The notes under the pieces are model-generated. The model was not told where the DNA came from. It saw only the letters and a program-made list of their open reading frames with translations, and searched no databases. A program made the position numbers and the translations under genes. Below are positions 1-10,300 of a DNA stretch of 64,000 bases, piece after piece. The first letter of the stretch is position 1, and every line of letters starts with the position of its first letter. The DNA comes from Lutimonas zeaxanthinifaciens (GTDB taxonomy: Bacteria > Bacteroidota > Bacteroidia > Flavobacteriales > Flavobacteriaceae), in NCBI RefSeq assembly GCF_030503675.1, contig NZ_CP129964.1:2108001-2172000 (forward strand). Direction: 5' to 3'.

Positions 1-1
1 A

Positions 2-616
2 GCGATTTCCAAACCACCCTTACTGATCATGCTGCACGGCTATGGAAGTAATGAACAGGACCTCTTTTCATTTGCCGAGGAATTGCCTGATGAATTTTTG
101 ATCATAAGTGCTCGTGCGCCTCTGTCCCTAGGTTTTGGAAGTTATGCCTGGTACACTATTCATTTTGATGCCACAACCAGTGATAAGTTTTCAGATCTTC
201 CTGAAGCCAGATCCGCGCTCTCAACAATAGATCTTTTTGTTGAAGAACTTAAAGCTGAGTATGAAGTTAATGAAGAAAATATTTTTCTTCTAGGGTTTAG
301 CCAGGGTACAATTTTAAGCATGGCTTATGCCTTAAACCATCCTGATAAAATAAAAAAAGTAATCGCTTTGAGCGGTTATATCAACCAGGATCTTATTGAA
401 AAGCCTATTGAAAAAGAACGATTTAAAGACTTGGACTTTTTTGTTTCTCATGGCTCCGTTGATCAGGTCATTCCTGTAGAATGGGCCAGAAAAACCCCTC
501 CCTTTCTGGACAAATTAAATATTAAGAACGAATATCACGAGTATCCTGTAGGCCATGGTGTGGCTCCTCAAAACTTCTTCGATCTTCAGCGCTGGATAAT
601 AGATCGTTGTAAATAA
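2..616 (+). CDS. alpha/beta hydrolase, carboxylesterase/phospholipase-like (5' partial)
   Basis: The reading frame is open to the left edge, and the residues before the first in-window ATG (position 29) fit the family, so the true start lies upstream. Visible features are an oxyanion-hole stretch LLIMLHGYGSNEQDL, the nucleophile elbow GFSQG (about 293-307), an Asp in GSVDQVIP and a His in VGHGV, which together give a Ser-Asp-His triad. This matches the small esterase/lysophospholipase family (YpfH/Est-like). It is probably a cytoplasmic esterase; the substrate cannot be told. A lipoprotein gene follows after 9 bases on the same strand. Confidence 0.85.
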   Translation, partial: AISKPPLLIMLHGYGSNEQDLFSFAEELPDEFLIISARAPLSLGFGSYAWYTIHFDATTSDKFSDLPEARSALSTIDLFVEELKAEYEVNEENIFLLGFSQGTILSMAYALNHPDKIKKVIALSGYINQDLIEKPIEKERFKDLDFFVSHGSVDQVIPVEWARKTPPFLDKLNIKNEYHEYPVGHGVAPQNFFDLQRWIIDRCK

Positions 617-625
617 TCTTAAACT

Positions 626-1837
626 ATGTATGCAAAATTCCTTAAGTTAATTCTGTTTAGTTTTTTTATAGTCGTGTTTTCCTGTGGAGAAACCGGGAAT
701 CACGATATAATAGCGTTGAACAATTTCAATGACAGCCTTAAAACAGTTTATGCTCCAGACAAAAGAGTGGCAAGATTTCATATTGAAATTAAAGAAAAAG
801 AAGGAGATATATTACTTCAAGGAGAATCAGATCAACCTGTTGCAGTTGATATTTTAATTGATAGGGCTGAAAAGTTAGGATTCAATATCATAAATAAGAT
901 CAATGTTTTACCGGACAGTACTGTAGGCCAATTTCAATACGCCGTTGTAAACAACTCCGTTGCCAACATCAGATCGAATCCAAAACACTCAGGAGAACTG
1001 GCTACCCAGGCTCTATTGGGTACTGACCTCAAAGTTCTCAAAATTGATGGCGACTTTTACCAGGTTCAAACTCCGGATGGATATATCTCTTGGGTGGACC
1101 ACGGAGGAGTGAAATTATTGACCAGGGAACAGTTTGAAGCTTGGAAAAGCACTGATAAGATCATATTTACAAAAACTTACGGCAGTGTTTATAAAAATCA
1201 ATTGAGTGAGTTTGAAAAAGTCGGTGATATTGTGTTGGGGAGCCAACTTGCTGTGCTCGAAGAATCAGAAAGAAGTTTTAAGGTACAATACCCTGATAAA
1301 CGAACGGGGTATGTAAAAAAATCCGAATGCCTGCAATTCAACACCTGGATCAAAGACGTGCAGCCTTCAGGAAACCTTCTTGAGCTATATGCCAGGGAAC
1401 TTATGGGAGTTCCTTATTTATGGGGAGGAACCTCTTCAAAGGGAGTTGACTGCAGTGGTTTTACAAAAACGGTCTATCTCATGAATGGATACATAATTCC
1501 GAGAGATGCCTCCCAGCAGATCATGGCCGGAAACAATGTGGACCCCGAACTGGATATGAGCAATCTTCAAAAAGGTGATCTTATGTTTTTCGGTAAAAAA
1601 GCCACCGACAGCACAAAGCAAAGGGTAACACATGTTGGCATCTGGTTGGGCAATGGAAAAGGCGAGTTTATTCATGCATCGGGAAAAGTCAAAATAGGAT
1701 CAATCGATTCCGAAGCTGAAAATTACGACGCTTTTAATACGAACAGATATCTTGGTAGCAGAAGGTATCTTGGAGAGGAAGATCCATTGATCATAGATCT
1801 AAAAAAAGAAGGTGAATTAAGCAAGTTAAAGTCCTGA
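626..1837 (+). CDS. NlpC/P60 (C40) peptidoglycan endopeptidase lipoprotein with SH3-like domains
   Basis: The protein has 403 residues. The N-terminus is a lipoprotein signal (hydrophobic stretch ending in VFSC), so it is probably anchored to a membrane. The middle (about residues 110-240) looks like two SH3b-type modules (VANIRSNPKHSGEL and a second YGSVYKNQ-like start). The C-terminal NlpC/P60 domain carries the catalytic Cys in GVDCSGF (residue 276), His336 in THVGIWLG and a second His at 350 in FIHASG. Known relatives cleave the gamma-D-glutamyl-meso-diaminopimelate bond of cell-wall peptides. It follows the hydrolase gene by 9 bases and converges on the DUF481 gene. Confidence 0.88.
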   Translation: MYAKFLKLILFSFFIVVFSCGETGNHDIIALNNFNDSLKTVYAPDKRVARFHIEIKEKEGDILLQGESDQPVAVDILIDRAEKLGFNIINKINVLPDSTVGQFQYAVVNNSVANIRSNPKHSGELATQALLGTDLKVLKIDGDFYQVQTPDGYISWVDHGGVKLLTREQFEAWKSTDKIIFTKTYGSVYKNQLSEFEKVGDIVLGSQLAVLEESERSFKVQYPDKRTGYVKKSECLQFNTWIKDVQPSGNLLELYARELMGVPYLWGGTSSKGVDCSGFTKTVYLMNGYIIPRDASQQIMAGNNVDPELDMSNLQKGDLMFFGKKATDSTKQRVTHVGIWLGNGKGEFIHASGKVKIGSIDSEAENYDAFNTNRYLGSRRYLGEEDPLIIDLKKEGELSKLKS

Positions 1838-1876
1838 TAAGGAGCATCCATTGTCAAACTAAAAAAACAGCCCCGT

Positions 1877-2893
1877 TTAATTCCACTCCCAACCAAAGGA
1901 TGTGGTAAATACATAATCACTGTCAGATGCGTCTTCAACCGGTTGGTTATCATAATTGTATGAAAGTCCTAAACGAATGTAAAAATCGAGAGGAAGGTCA
2001 TACTTCATATCAAAATTAAAATCAACTCTATACCTTCCACTCTGAGAAAAACTTGGATATAGCGCTGCACCGGTTTGAACGCTTAGGTCTCCAATGGCAT
2101 ACTTATTGAAACCAAGGGCTATAAATCCTTCTGTACTTTTTCTGTCCGGGTTATCATTCGAAAAATTCTCCGTTGTATAGGCCAGACCAGCATTAGCCGA
2201 GAAAAACATGGAATTGTTTCGAATAAAATAATAACCACCACCAAATTGATAAGTTGATCTCAGATCCAGCAACTGCTCGTCATTTGCCAGGTAAATCGCA
2301 TTGGCCTGTAAGAACCAGTCATGAGGCAGATAATACTCCCCTCCCAATTCAGCATCCATACGGTTAATATCCGTAGCGCCGTCCTGTCGGCTTAAAACCG
2401 TCTTATAATATCCTCTTGCCCTCCATTTGTAGGCCAGATAAGTAGCATCAATATTTGAGGTTAACTGCCTGAAGTTATTCGCCTTTGTGATATTAATTCC
2501 CAAATCGATATCAACAGTCAATCTGGAAAAAAAACTACCTCCAATAGGCTCAATAAAAACGATTTCTTCCAAAGGAAACTCCTTCTCTGTTCCGTCAACG
2601 TTCAGCGTCACAGTTTTTTCCTTTCCATCAACACTTTCAATATCTGAAGTATATCGATCACCATCTTCTACTGAAATAATAAACTGGCTTGAACTGTGAA
2701 TTTCAAGAACCTCGCCCCATTTAATTTTAAAATCAGAGTCATCATAAGAAGTACTGAAGGTTAAAATGCTGAAATCCATTTTTTCTATGGATCCCACAAG
2801 GATATCATTATTTGATAGTTTAATGGTATCCTTTTGGCTAAAGGCCAGGCAAGAGATGAAAAAAAATAAAATGAAGGTTAATTGTTTGGTCAT
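1877..2893 (-). CDS. DUF481-type outer-membrane beta-barrel protein
   Basis: The protein has 338 residues with a Sec signal peptide (about 1-19, ending AFSQ). An N-terminal part (20-120) of short beta-rich segments is followed by about 200 residues of alternating aromatic strands ending in FGWEWN, typical of a small outer-membrane barrel with a C-terminal aromatic residue. The barrel resembles DUF481 (YdiY-like, salt-induced outer-membrane protein). The function of this family is not established. It is transcribed convergently with the NlpC/P60 gene and sits downstream of recG on the same strand, 82 bases from its end. Confidence 0.7.
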   Translation of the reverse strand: MTKQLTFILFFFISCLAFSQKDTIKLSNNDILVGSIEKMDFSILTFSTSYDDSDFKIKWGEVLEIHSSSQFIISVEDGDRYTSDIESVDGKEKTVTLNVDGTEKEFPLEEIVFIEPIGGSFFSRLTVDIDLGINITKANNFRQLTSNIDATYLAYKWRARGYYKTVLSRQDGATDINRMDAELGGEYYLPHDWFLQANAIYLANDEQLLDLRSTYQFGGGYYFIRNNSMFFSANAGLAYTTENFSNDNPDRKSTEGFIALGFNKYAIGDLSVQTGAALYPSFSQSGRYRVDFNFDMKYDLPLDFYIRLGLSYNYDNQPVEDASDSDYVFTTSFGWEWN

Positions 2894-2975
2894 GATAAAG
2901 GGGATTTACAAACAAATATATCAAAAAAAATATTTGAACTTATTAGTATTTGAATCAAAATGAATCTTGTGATGC

Positions 2976-5072
2976 CTAACTTATATTGGACCAGATTGAT
3001 TTGTTTTTCATGATTTGCCGAAAGCTACTCCACGTTGTCTGATACATAGGGTCCTTATGCCCCTTTTCAGCATATACGATTTTTTTCGCTGCCATTCTTG
3101 CCTTATACAATAAATCTGAATCCTGAACTATATCCGCAATTCTTAAATTCAAAATTCCGCTTTGCTGGGTTCCCATCAAATCACCCGGGCCTCTAAGTTT
3201 TAGATCAACCTCGGCAATTCTGAATCCATCATTGGTCTCAACCATGGTTTGCAAACGAGTTTTGGCCTCTTTGGTCAGCTTCATACTGGTCATCAATATA
3301 CAATAACTTTGATCTGCACCGCGACCTACCCTTCCTCTTAACTGATGCAACTGGGAAAGCCCAAAACGCTCAGCGCTTTCAATCAGCATCAAACTGGCAT
3401 TGGGAACGTTTACACCTACTTCAATGACCGTTGTGGCCACCATGATTTGCGTCTCACCTTTCACAAATCTCTGCATCTCATAATCTTTGTCCGTCGGTTT
3501 CATTTTACCATGAACAATACTTATTCTATAATCGGGTAAGGGAAATTCTCTTGAAATACTTTCATAACCATCCATTAGATCCTTATAATCCAGCTGTTCA
3601 GACTCCTTTATTAAGGGGTAAACGATATACACCTGTCTTCCTTTTGCAATTTCCTCCCGAATAAATCTGAATACAGACAAGCGGTTACTGTCATACCTGT
3701 GAATTGTTCGGATTGCTTTCCTCCCTGGAGGTAACTCATCAATGACTGAAATATCCAGATCCCCGTAAACACTCATGGCAAGGGTGCGCGGAATCGGTGT
3801 GGCCGTCATCACCAAAACATGAGGAGGAAGTTTATTTTTCATCCACATTTTCGCTCTTTGAGCCACTCCAAATCGATGCTGTTCATCAATAATTGCCAAA
3901 CCCAGATTCTTAAATCGAACTTTATCCTCGAATAAAGCATGGGTTCCAATAAGTATTTGAAGGCTCCCTTCTTCAAGTTCTTTGTGAATAATCCTTCTTT
4001 CCGACGCCGACGATGATCCGGTTAATAGACGAACATTAACCCCCATTGGAGCTAACAGTTCTGTTACCGCTGCAAAATGCTGTTGCGCTAATATTTCGGT
4101 AGGGGCAATAAAGGCTGACTGATAATTATTATCCAAAGCAATTAACATGGTTAACACGGCAACTATGGTCTTACCCGATCCTACATCCCCCTGAAGCAAC
4201 CTGTTCATCTGGGCGCCGGTATTGACATCTTTACGTATTTCCTTTAAAACCTTTTTCTGGGCATTGGTCAGGTCAAACGGAAGGTGTTTTGAATAAAAGG
4301 TGTTAAAAAAATCGCCAATATGATCAAAGACAAAGCCCTTATTTTTAGTTTTATTATTCAGATTCTTAACAATTAACTGCATCTGAATAAAAAACAGTTC
4401 TTCAAATTTCAGCCTGTAACGAGCTCTTGTCAAAAGTTCCTGGCTCTGAGGGAAATGAACATTGAACATGGCCTCGTTTTTTGAGATCAACCCCTCTTGC
4501 CTTAAAATGGCCTGGCTCAGGGATTCTTGATACTTATCTTTTGTTTCAAGAAAAAGTTGTTGTTGCATTTTCTGCATCACCCTGTTACTTATTCCCTTAT
4601 TCGAAAGGGTTTCCGTTGAACGGTAAACAGGTTGCATGGCACTTTTAAATCCTTTTTTATAATCTTTGAGCAATTCCATTTCCGGATGGGGCATAGTGAA
4701 AAGGCCATTGAAATAATTTACTTTGCCAAAGATCACATAGGGCTCATTCATTTTTAAGGAATCTTTGATCCATTTTACCCCTTTGAACCAGACCAATTCC
4801 ATCCTGCCCGTCTCATCACCGAACTGAGCCACTAACCGACTGCCTCTTTTTTGCTTTACGGTCTTTACAGAAGTAATCTTTCCCACGATCTGCACTTCGG
4901 CACTATTTGCCTGAAGTTCACTGATTTTATAGAATCGGGTGCGGTCAATGTACCGAAAAGGAAAAAAATTGGCCAGATCAGAATAGGTAAAAATTCCTAA
5001 CTCCTTGCCCAGTAATTGAGCTCTGGATGGTCCGACTCCTTTTAAATACGATATGGAGGTTTGAAAGATAAT
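2976..5072 (-). CDS. recG: ATP-dependent DNA helicase RecG (full-length frame, non-canonical start)
   Basis: RecG remodels stalled replication forks and Holliday junctions. Helicase motifs are clear: GDVGSGKT (Walker A), DEQHRFGV (Walker B), TATPIPRT and the C-terminal QLRGRVGRG. The first GTG start (4895) gives only 639 residues and cuts into the OB/wedge domain. Upstream in the same frame, codons from about 5072 to 4896 encode the conserved family N-terminus (YLKGVGPSRAQLLG, then FPFRYIDRTRFYKI) with no stop, giving about 698 residues, the usual RecG length. No ATG, GTG or TTG exists in that stretch back to the stop near 5120. At the place where relatives have Met there are ATT and ATC codons (5072 and 5069). 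I therefore place the start at about 5072; the start codon itself is uncertain. Confidence 0.9.
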   Translation of the reverse strand: MIFQTSISYLKGVGPSRAQLLGKELGIFTYSDLANFFPFRYIDRTRFYKISELQANSAEVQIVGKITSVKTVKQKRGSRLVAQFGDETGRMELVWFKGVKWIKDSLKMNEPYVIFGKVNYFNGLFTMPHPEMELLKDYKKGFKSAMQPVYRSTETLSNKGISNRVMQKMQQQLFLETKDKYQESLSQAILRQEGLISKNEAMFNVHFPQSQELLTRARYRLKFEELFFIQMQLIVKNLNNKTKNKGFVFDHIGDFFNTFYSKHLPFDLTNAQKKVLKEIRKDVNTGAQMNRLLQGDVGSGKTIVAVLTMLIALDNNYQSAFIAPTEILAQQHFAAVTELLAPMGVNVRLLTGSSSASERRIIHKELEEGSLQILIGTHALFEDKVRFKNLGLAIIDEQHRFGVAQRAKMWMKNKLPPHVLVMTATPIPRTLAMSVYGDLDISVIDELPPGRKAIRTIHRYDSNRLSVFRFIREEIAKGRQVYIVYPLIKESEQLDYKDLMDGYESISREFPLPDYRISIVHGKMKPTDKDYEMQRFVKGETQIMVATTVIEVGVNVPNASLMLIESAERFGLSQLHQLRGRVGRGADQSYCILMTSMKLTKEAKTRLQTMVETNDGFRIAEVDLKLRGPGDLMGTQQSGILNLRIADIVQDSDLLYKARMAAKKIVYAEKGHKDPMYQTTWSSFRQIMKNKSIWSNIS

Positions 5073-5130
5073 CTGATGCTTTTTTATTCCTGTTACGAAA
5101 ATATAAAACTTAATTCTTTTCCATATTTTT

Positions 5131-5138
5131 TACTTTTG
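5131..5138 (+). promoter_or_regulatory. Bacteroidota -7 box (TACTTTTG) of the DUF2400 gene
   Basis: TACTTTTG matches the Bacteroidota sigma-A -7 consensus TANNTTTG, 18 bases before the ATG at 5157. No clear -33 TTG is seen. It supports the ATG at 5157 over the TTG six bases upstream. Confidence 0.5.
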
Positions 5139-5156
5139 ATTTTTTAATCATTGCAT

Positions 5157-5915
5157 ATGTTATCAAATGAGATCAAAGCTCTTTTAGAAGAAAAGGTATT
5201 TGAATATAATAATCCTAAGTTCATTGAATCTGACCCGATTCAGATACCCCACCGCTACGATTTGAAGGAGGATATTGAGATCTCGGCATTTCTGACGGCC
5301 ACTATTGCATGGGGAAACCGGACAATGATTATCAATAACGCGGCAAAGCTGATGGAAATCATGGGAAATTCACCTTATGATTTTGTCATGGAATACAACA
5401 CTAATAAATCTGCTGAATTTGTTCACAGGACATTTAATGCTGTCGATCTCGATTTTTTTCTCACCAGCCTTAGAAATATTTATAAGAAACATCACGGCCT
5501 GGAAGCAATATTTACCCGGTATGCTCAAGCTGAAACAACGCAAACAGCAATTCATGAATTTAAAAATATCTTTTTTGGAATACCTCATCCCAAAAGGACT
5601 GAAAAACATGTTTCCGACCCCCTTAAAGGGTCTGCTGCCAAAAGAATCAATATGTTTTTACGATGGATGGTCAGAAGGGATGCCGCAGGAGTGGATTTTG
5701 GACTATGGCCGGAAATTCCCCCCTCTTCACTTTCCTGTCCTCTGGATGTACATTCAGGCAATGTAGCCAGAAAACTAGGCTTATTAAAAAGAAAGCAAAA
5801 TGACGCCAAAGCCTTAAAAGAACTGGATCTAAATTTACGCGTTCTGGACCCTTCTGATCCGGTTAAATATGATTTTGCCCTGTTTGGACTCGGCGTCTTT
5901 GAAAAGTTTTCATAA
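5157..5915 (+). CDS. TIGR02757/DUF2400 family protein
   Basis: The protein has 252 residues from the ATG at 5157 (MLSNEIKALLEEKV). An in-frame TTG two codons earlier is less likely because it sits just after the -7 box. Sequence features typical of the DUF2400/TIGR02757 family are the early IPHRYD segment, ISAFLTATIAWGNR, an RWMVRRDAAGVDFGLW block and LDVHSGNVARKLGL. The function is unknown. The last blocks resemble HhH-GPD/endonuclease III-like folds, but no FeS cluster cysteines are present. It is divergent from recG with about 84 bases between the two coding regions. Confidence 0.82.
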   Translation: MLSNEIKALLEEKVFEYNNPKFIESDPIQIPHRYDLKEDIEISAFLTATIAWGNRTMIINNAAKLMEIMGNSPYDFVMEYNTNKSAEFVHRTFNAVDLDFFLTSLRNIYKKHHGLEAIFTRYAQAETTQTAIHEFKNIFFGIPHPKRTEKHVSDPLKGSAAKRINMFLRWMVRRDAAGVDFGLWPEIPPSSLSCPLDVHSGNVARKLGLLKRKQNDAKALKELDLNLRVLDPSDPVKYDFALFGLGVFEKFS

Positions 5916-5935
5916 ATCACTATGCTTTAATTAGC

Positions 5936-5943
5936 TACCTTTG
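5936..5943 (+). promoter_or_regulatory. -7 box (TACCTTTG) of the RsmB-like methyltransferase gene
   Basis: It matches TANNTTTG exactly and lies 21 bases before the ATG at 5965. No convincing -33 TTG was found. Confidence 0.5.
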
Positions 5944-5964
5944 CATCCCAAAATTTAAAATGTG

Positions 5965-7170
5965 ATGCGTTTACACAGGAATTTAGTCTTAGCCGTTATT
6001 CATGCACTGGACCTTATCTATAACGAAAATGAATATGCAGACAAAGTAGTTCAGAAAACTTTGAAACTGGATAAAAGGTGGGGTGCGAGAGACCGTAAGT
6101 TTGTCGCCGAGACCATTTATGACATGGTTCGATGGAAAAGGTTATACAATGAGATAGCGGGAACCAAAGAGCATTATACAAGGGACAACCTTTGGAAAAA
6201 CTTTGCGGTCTGGGCAACGCTAAAAGGAATTGACCTTCCTGACTGGAAATACTTTGAAGGTACTCCTACTCGAAGAATAAAAGGAAAATTCGATGAACTT
6301 CAGAGCATAAGAAAAGTCAGAGAATCCATACCGGACTGGATGGACGACACCGGCTTTAAAGAATTGGGAGACAAATGGGATAAGGAGTTGAAAGAACTTA
6401 ATAAACAGGCTCGTGTTATTTTGAGAACGAACACCCTTAAAAATACACGAAACCAGCTTAAAGCCGCTCTGGAGGCAGAAAAAATAGATACTGAAATTCT
6501 TCCGGGATACCCCGATGCCCTGGTATTGACCGAAAGAAAGAATGTTTTTCTGACACAGGCATTTAAAAAAGGCCTTTTTGAGGTTCAGGATGCATCCTCA
6601 CAGTTGGTCGCTCCTTTCCTGGATGTAAAACCAGGTCAAAAAGTTATTGATACCTGCGCTGGTGCCGGGGGTAAAACCTTACATCTGGCATCCCTGATGC
6701 AAAATAAAGGGCAGATCATCGCCATGGACATCTATGGCCATAAACTGGCTGAACTAAAAAAGCGGGCCAAACGAGACGGAGCCCACAATATTGAAAACCG
6801 GACCATTGAAAATTCAAAGGTGATCAAACGTCTAAAAGGAAAAGCTGACAGGGTTTTAATAGATGCTCCCTGCAGCGGTATAGGAGTTTTAAAAAGAAAT
6901 CCTGATTCTAAATGGAAACTGAACAAAGAATTTTTAGACAGAATCAGAAAAACACAGGCCGAAATATTGGATCAATATTCGTCTATGGTTAAAAAAGGAG
7001 GTAAACTAGTTTATGCCACTTGTTCCATCCTTCCCTCGGAAAATGAGAAACAGGTTGAATCATTTCTTTCCTCAAACAAGGATTTTAAATTGATCAAGGA
7101 AAAAAAAGTATCTCCTTCGGACTCCGGATTTGATGGATTTTACATGGCACTGATGCAAAAAGAGGCATAA
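5965..7170 (+). CDS. RsmB/NOP-family RNA (cytosine-C5) methyltransferase
   Basis: The protein has 401 residues. It has an N-terminal NusB-like helical part (about 1-140) and a Rossmann methyltransferase domain. The SAM-binding motif is DTCAGAGGKTLHLA. The RNA m5C family motifs are DAPCSGIGVLKRNPDSKW (general-acid region) and YATCSILPSENEKQ with the catalytic Cys. Relatives methylate a cytosine of 16S rRNA, or sometimes tRNA. ATG at 5965 is chosen over the GTG just before it because of ordinary codon preference and the promoter spacing. It stands alone after the DUF2400 gene, with its own promoter. Confidence 0.9.
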   Translation: MRLHRNLVLAVIHALDLIYNENEYADKVVQKTLKLDKRWGARDRKFVAETIYDMVRWKRLYNEIAGTKEHYTRDNLWKNFAVWATLKGIDLPDWKYFEGTPTRRIKGKFDELQSIRKVRESIPDWMDDTGFKELGDKWDKELKELNKQARVILRTNTLKNTRNQLKAALEAEKIDTEILPGYPDALVLTERKNVFLTQAFKKGLFEVQDASSQLVAPFLDVKPGQKVIDTCAGAGGKTLHLASLMQNKGQIIAMDIYGHKLAELKKRAKRDGAHNIENRTIENSKVIKRLKGKADRVLIDAPCSGIGVLKRNPDSKWKLNKEFLDRIRKTQAEILDQYSSMVKKGGKLVYATCSILPSENEKQVESFLSSNKDFKLIKEKKVSPSDSGFDGFYMALMQKEA

Positions 7171-7260
7171 ATGGTTTTGTGTGCGTCTCGAGAACTTTCC
7201 TTACTGAATATTTTATTGAATATTATTAACAATCTCTCCGTTTATAATGGGTCAATTGAT

Positions 7261-7268
7261 TAAATTTG
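7261..7268 (+). promoter_or_regulatory. -7 box (TAAATTTG) of purL
   Basis: It is an exact TANNTTTG match 33 bases before the ATG at 7302. The TTG at 7266 that could extend the purL frame lies inside this box, which argues against using it as a start. Confidence 0.5.
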
Positions 7269-7301
7269 CATTTTTCCAAATCGAAAGATAATATCTGTCA
7301 A

Positions 7302-10300
7302 ATGATCTACTTTTTTAATCAAAAACAAAATGTTTTTGCAGTTTCTTCCAAGGAGGAAATTCGTAAAGAAAATCTTGAAAAATTAACCTGGTTGTTTGGT
7401 AATGCCAAGGAACTGAAAACGGATTCCATAAAAGGGAATTTTGTGGGGCCAAGAAAAGAAATGATCAGCCCCTGGAGCACCAATGCTGTTGAAATCACCC
7501 AAAATATGGGCATAACAGGAATCAGCAGAATTGAAGAATTTTTCAGCTCTGAAAGCGATAAGCCTGACTTTGACCCAATGATCCAGCATCATTACAAGGT
7601 TTTGGATCAGGAAATCTTTACCGTTGATATTGAACCCGAGCCGGTTTTTGAGATCGAGGATATCGCAGTTTACAATGAAAAAGAAGGTCTCGCCTTAAGT
7701 GGAGAAGAAATTGACTACCTAAATGGCCTTTCTTCCAAGCTTGGAAGGAAACTGACAGATTCGGAAATATTTGGCTTTTCTCAGGTTAATTCTGAGCATT
7801 GCAGGCATAAAATATTTAACGGAACTTTTGTTATTGACGGTGAAGAGAAACCTGTTTCCCTGTTTAAAATGATCAAAAGGACTTCCACTGAGAATCCAAA
7901 CACAATCGTATCAGCCTACAAGGACAATGTGGCATTTATCAAGGGGCCGGTTATTGAACAATTTGCTCCAAAATCAGCGGACAAGCCTGACTTTTACGAA
8001 ACCAAAAACGTTAAATCTGTCATCTCTCTAAAAGCGGAAACTCATAATTTTCCGACCACTGTGGAACCGTTTAATGGCGCTGCAACAGGGTCCGGAGGGG
8101 AAATCAGAGACAGGCTTGCAGGTGGTAAAGGCTCTTTGCCATTGGCCGGAACAGCTGTTTATATGACACCTTATTCCAGGTTAAGTAAGAATCGTTCCTG
8201 GGAGAACATGCAGGAAAGAGAATGGTTGTATCAAACTCCTATCGATTTACTTATCAAAGCTTCAAACGGGGCTTCAGACTTTGGAAATAAATTTGGTCAA
8301 CCTCTGATCTCGGGTTCACTCTATACTTTTGAGCATGAAGAACACAATCGGAAACTAGGTTTTGACAAGGTGATTATGCTTGCCGGAGGTATAGGATATG
8401 GCAAAGAAGCTGATAGTATAAAAGAAAAGCCTGTCAAAGGTGACAGTATAATATTGCTCGGCGGGGATAACTACCGCATTGGTATGGGTGGTGCAGCGGT
8501 ATCCTCAGCTGATACCGGAGAGTTTGACAGTGCCATTACGCTTAATGCAGTTCAAAGATCGAATCCTGAAATGCAAAAGAGAGTAGCCAACACAATTCGT
8601 GGCATGGTGGAAGGAGAAGAAAACAAAATCATTTCAATCCATGATCACGGTGCAGGTGGGCATCTGAATTGTCTTTCGGAACTTGTAGAAGAAACTGGAG
8701 GGCTTATCGATCTTGATGCCTTACCCGTTGGAGACAAGACCTTGTCATCGAAAGAAATTATCGGAAATGAATCTCAGGAAAGGATGGGCTTGGTTATTCA
8801 CGAAAAGGATCTCGATCTATTACATAAAATCGCTGACAGAGAAAGGTCTCCGATCTATGATGTGGGGGAAGTAACTGATGACTTCAGGTTTACTTTTTCT
8901 TCGAAAAAAACAGGTGAAAAACCGATGGATTTTGATCTGGCTGACATGTTTGGGAGTTCACCTCATACCATTATGAACGATAGAACGGTTGAAAGAAAAT
9001 ACGGGCCTGTTGAATACCAGGCCTCGGAAATCTATGAGGACACTAAAAAATTACTTCAGCTTGAAGCTGTAGCTTGTAAAGACTGGCTAACGAACAAGGT
9101 GGATCGATGTGTTGGAGGAAAGGTTGCTAAACAACAATGTGCCGGTTCGCTTCAGATACCCTTAAATGATGTGGGGGTCATGGCACTTGATTACAAAGGT
9201 AAAAACGGTATCGCTACCTCAATTGGCCATTCTGTGGCAAGTGCTCTTATCGATGAAAAAGCTGGCTCTAAAAATGCAATTGCCGAGTCCTTGACCAACA
9301 TTGTTTGGGCACCCTTAAAGGAAGGATTAAAATCCGTTTCTCTTTCGGCCAACTGGATGTGGCCTTGCCGAAATGAAGGAGAGGATGCAAGACTATACAA
9401 TGCGGTTCAGGCCGTATCTGATTTCTCTATTGCATTAGGAATAAACGTTCCTACCGGAAAGGATTCACTATCAATGAAACAGAAATATCCTAACGAAGAG
9501 GTAATTGCACCCGGAACAGTGATCATTTCTGCCGCTGGAGAAGTCAATGATATCAGAAAAGTGGTTGAACCGGTATTTCAGATTGCTGATAAAAACAAAA
9601 TAATCTACATTGATTTTTCTAAAGATGATTGTCATTTAGGAGGGTCTAGTTTTGCTCAGATCAGAAACAGCGTAGGCGCTACGACCCCGGACATCAAAGA
9701 TCCGGCATATTTTAAAAACTGCTTTAACACAGTTCAGGAATTGATCAAAAATGATCTTGTACTTGCCGGACATGATATATCTTCCGGAGGGTTGATCACT
9801 ACTTTACTCGAGATGTGTTTTGCGGAAAATGAACTTGGAGCGCAGATCGATCTCGGTTCTCTTAAAGAGAATGATTGCATGAGGTTATTATTTTCTGAGA
9901 AAAGCGGGGTAGTTCTTCAAATTGATGATCTGCAGAAAGCAGAGGAGCTTCTTAACTCGAATAAAGTGGATTATCATATCATAGGAAGTGCATTAAGGTC
10001 AGGCAATCTTGAAATCTCAAACTTTGACCTGAGTTTCAACATCGAAGAATACAGAGACTACTGGTACACTACGTCGTATCTGCTGGATAAAGAGCAAACC
10101 GCAGACGGACTGGCAAAGGAGCGATTTAATAATTACAAAAAACAGCCCTTGACGTATGTATTTCCTGAGGATTTTTCAGGAAAGTTACCCGCCATTAAAA
10201 ACACTGGTAATAGGCCAAAAGCAGCGATCATAAGAGAAAAAGGATCAAACAGTGAGCGGGAAATGGCCAATGCCATGTACCTTGCAGGATTCGATGTTAA

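Noticed and set aside
4893-4895. GTG at 4895 as the recG start
   Set aside because: It would remove the conserved N-terminus that is clearly encoded upstream in the same frame, and would leave the protein about 60 residues short of the family length.
5377-5920. Open frames of 129 codons (plus) and 111 codons (minus) within the DUF2400 gene
   Set aside because: They lie inside a conserved protein in other frames and have no recognisable motif or start context.
7266-7301. TTG at 7266 as the purL start
   Set aside because: It lies inside the -7 promoter box, and the added residues do not resemble the family N-terminus, which begins at ATG 7302.
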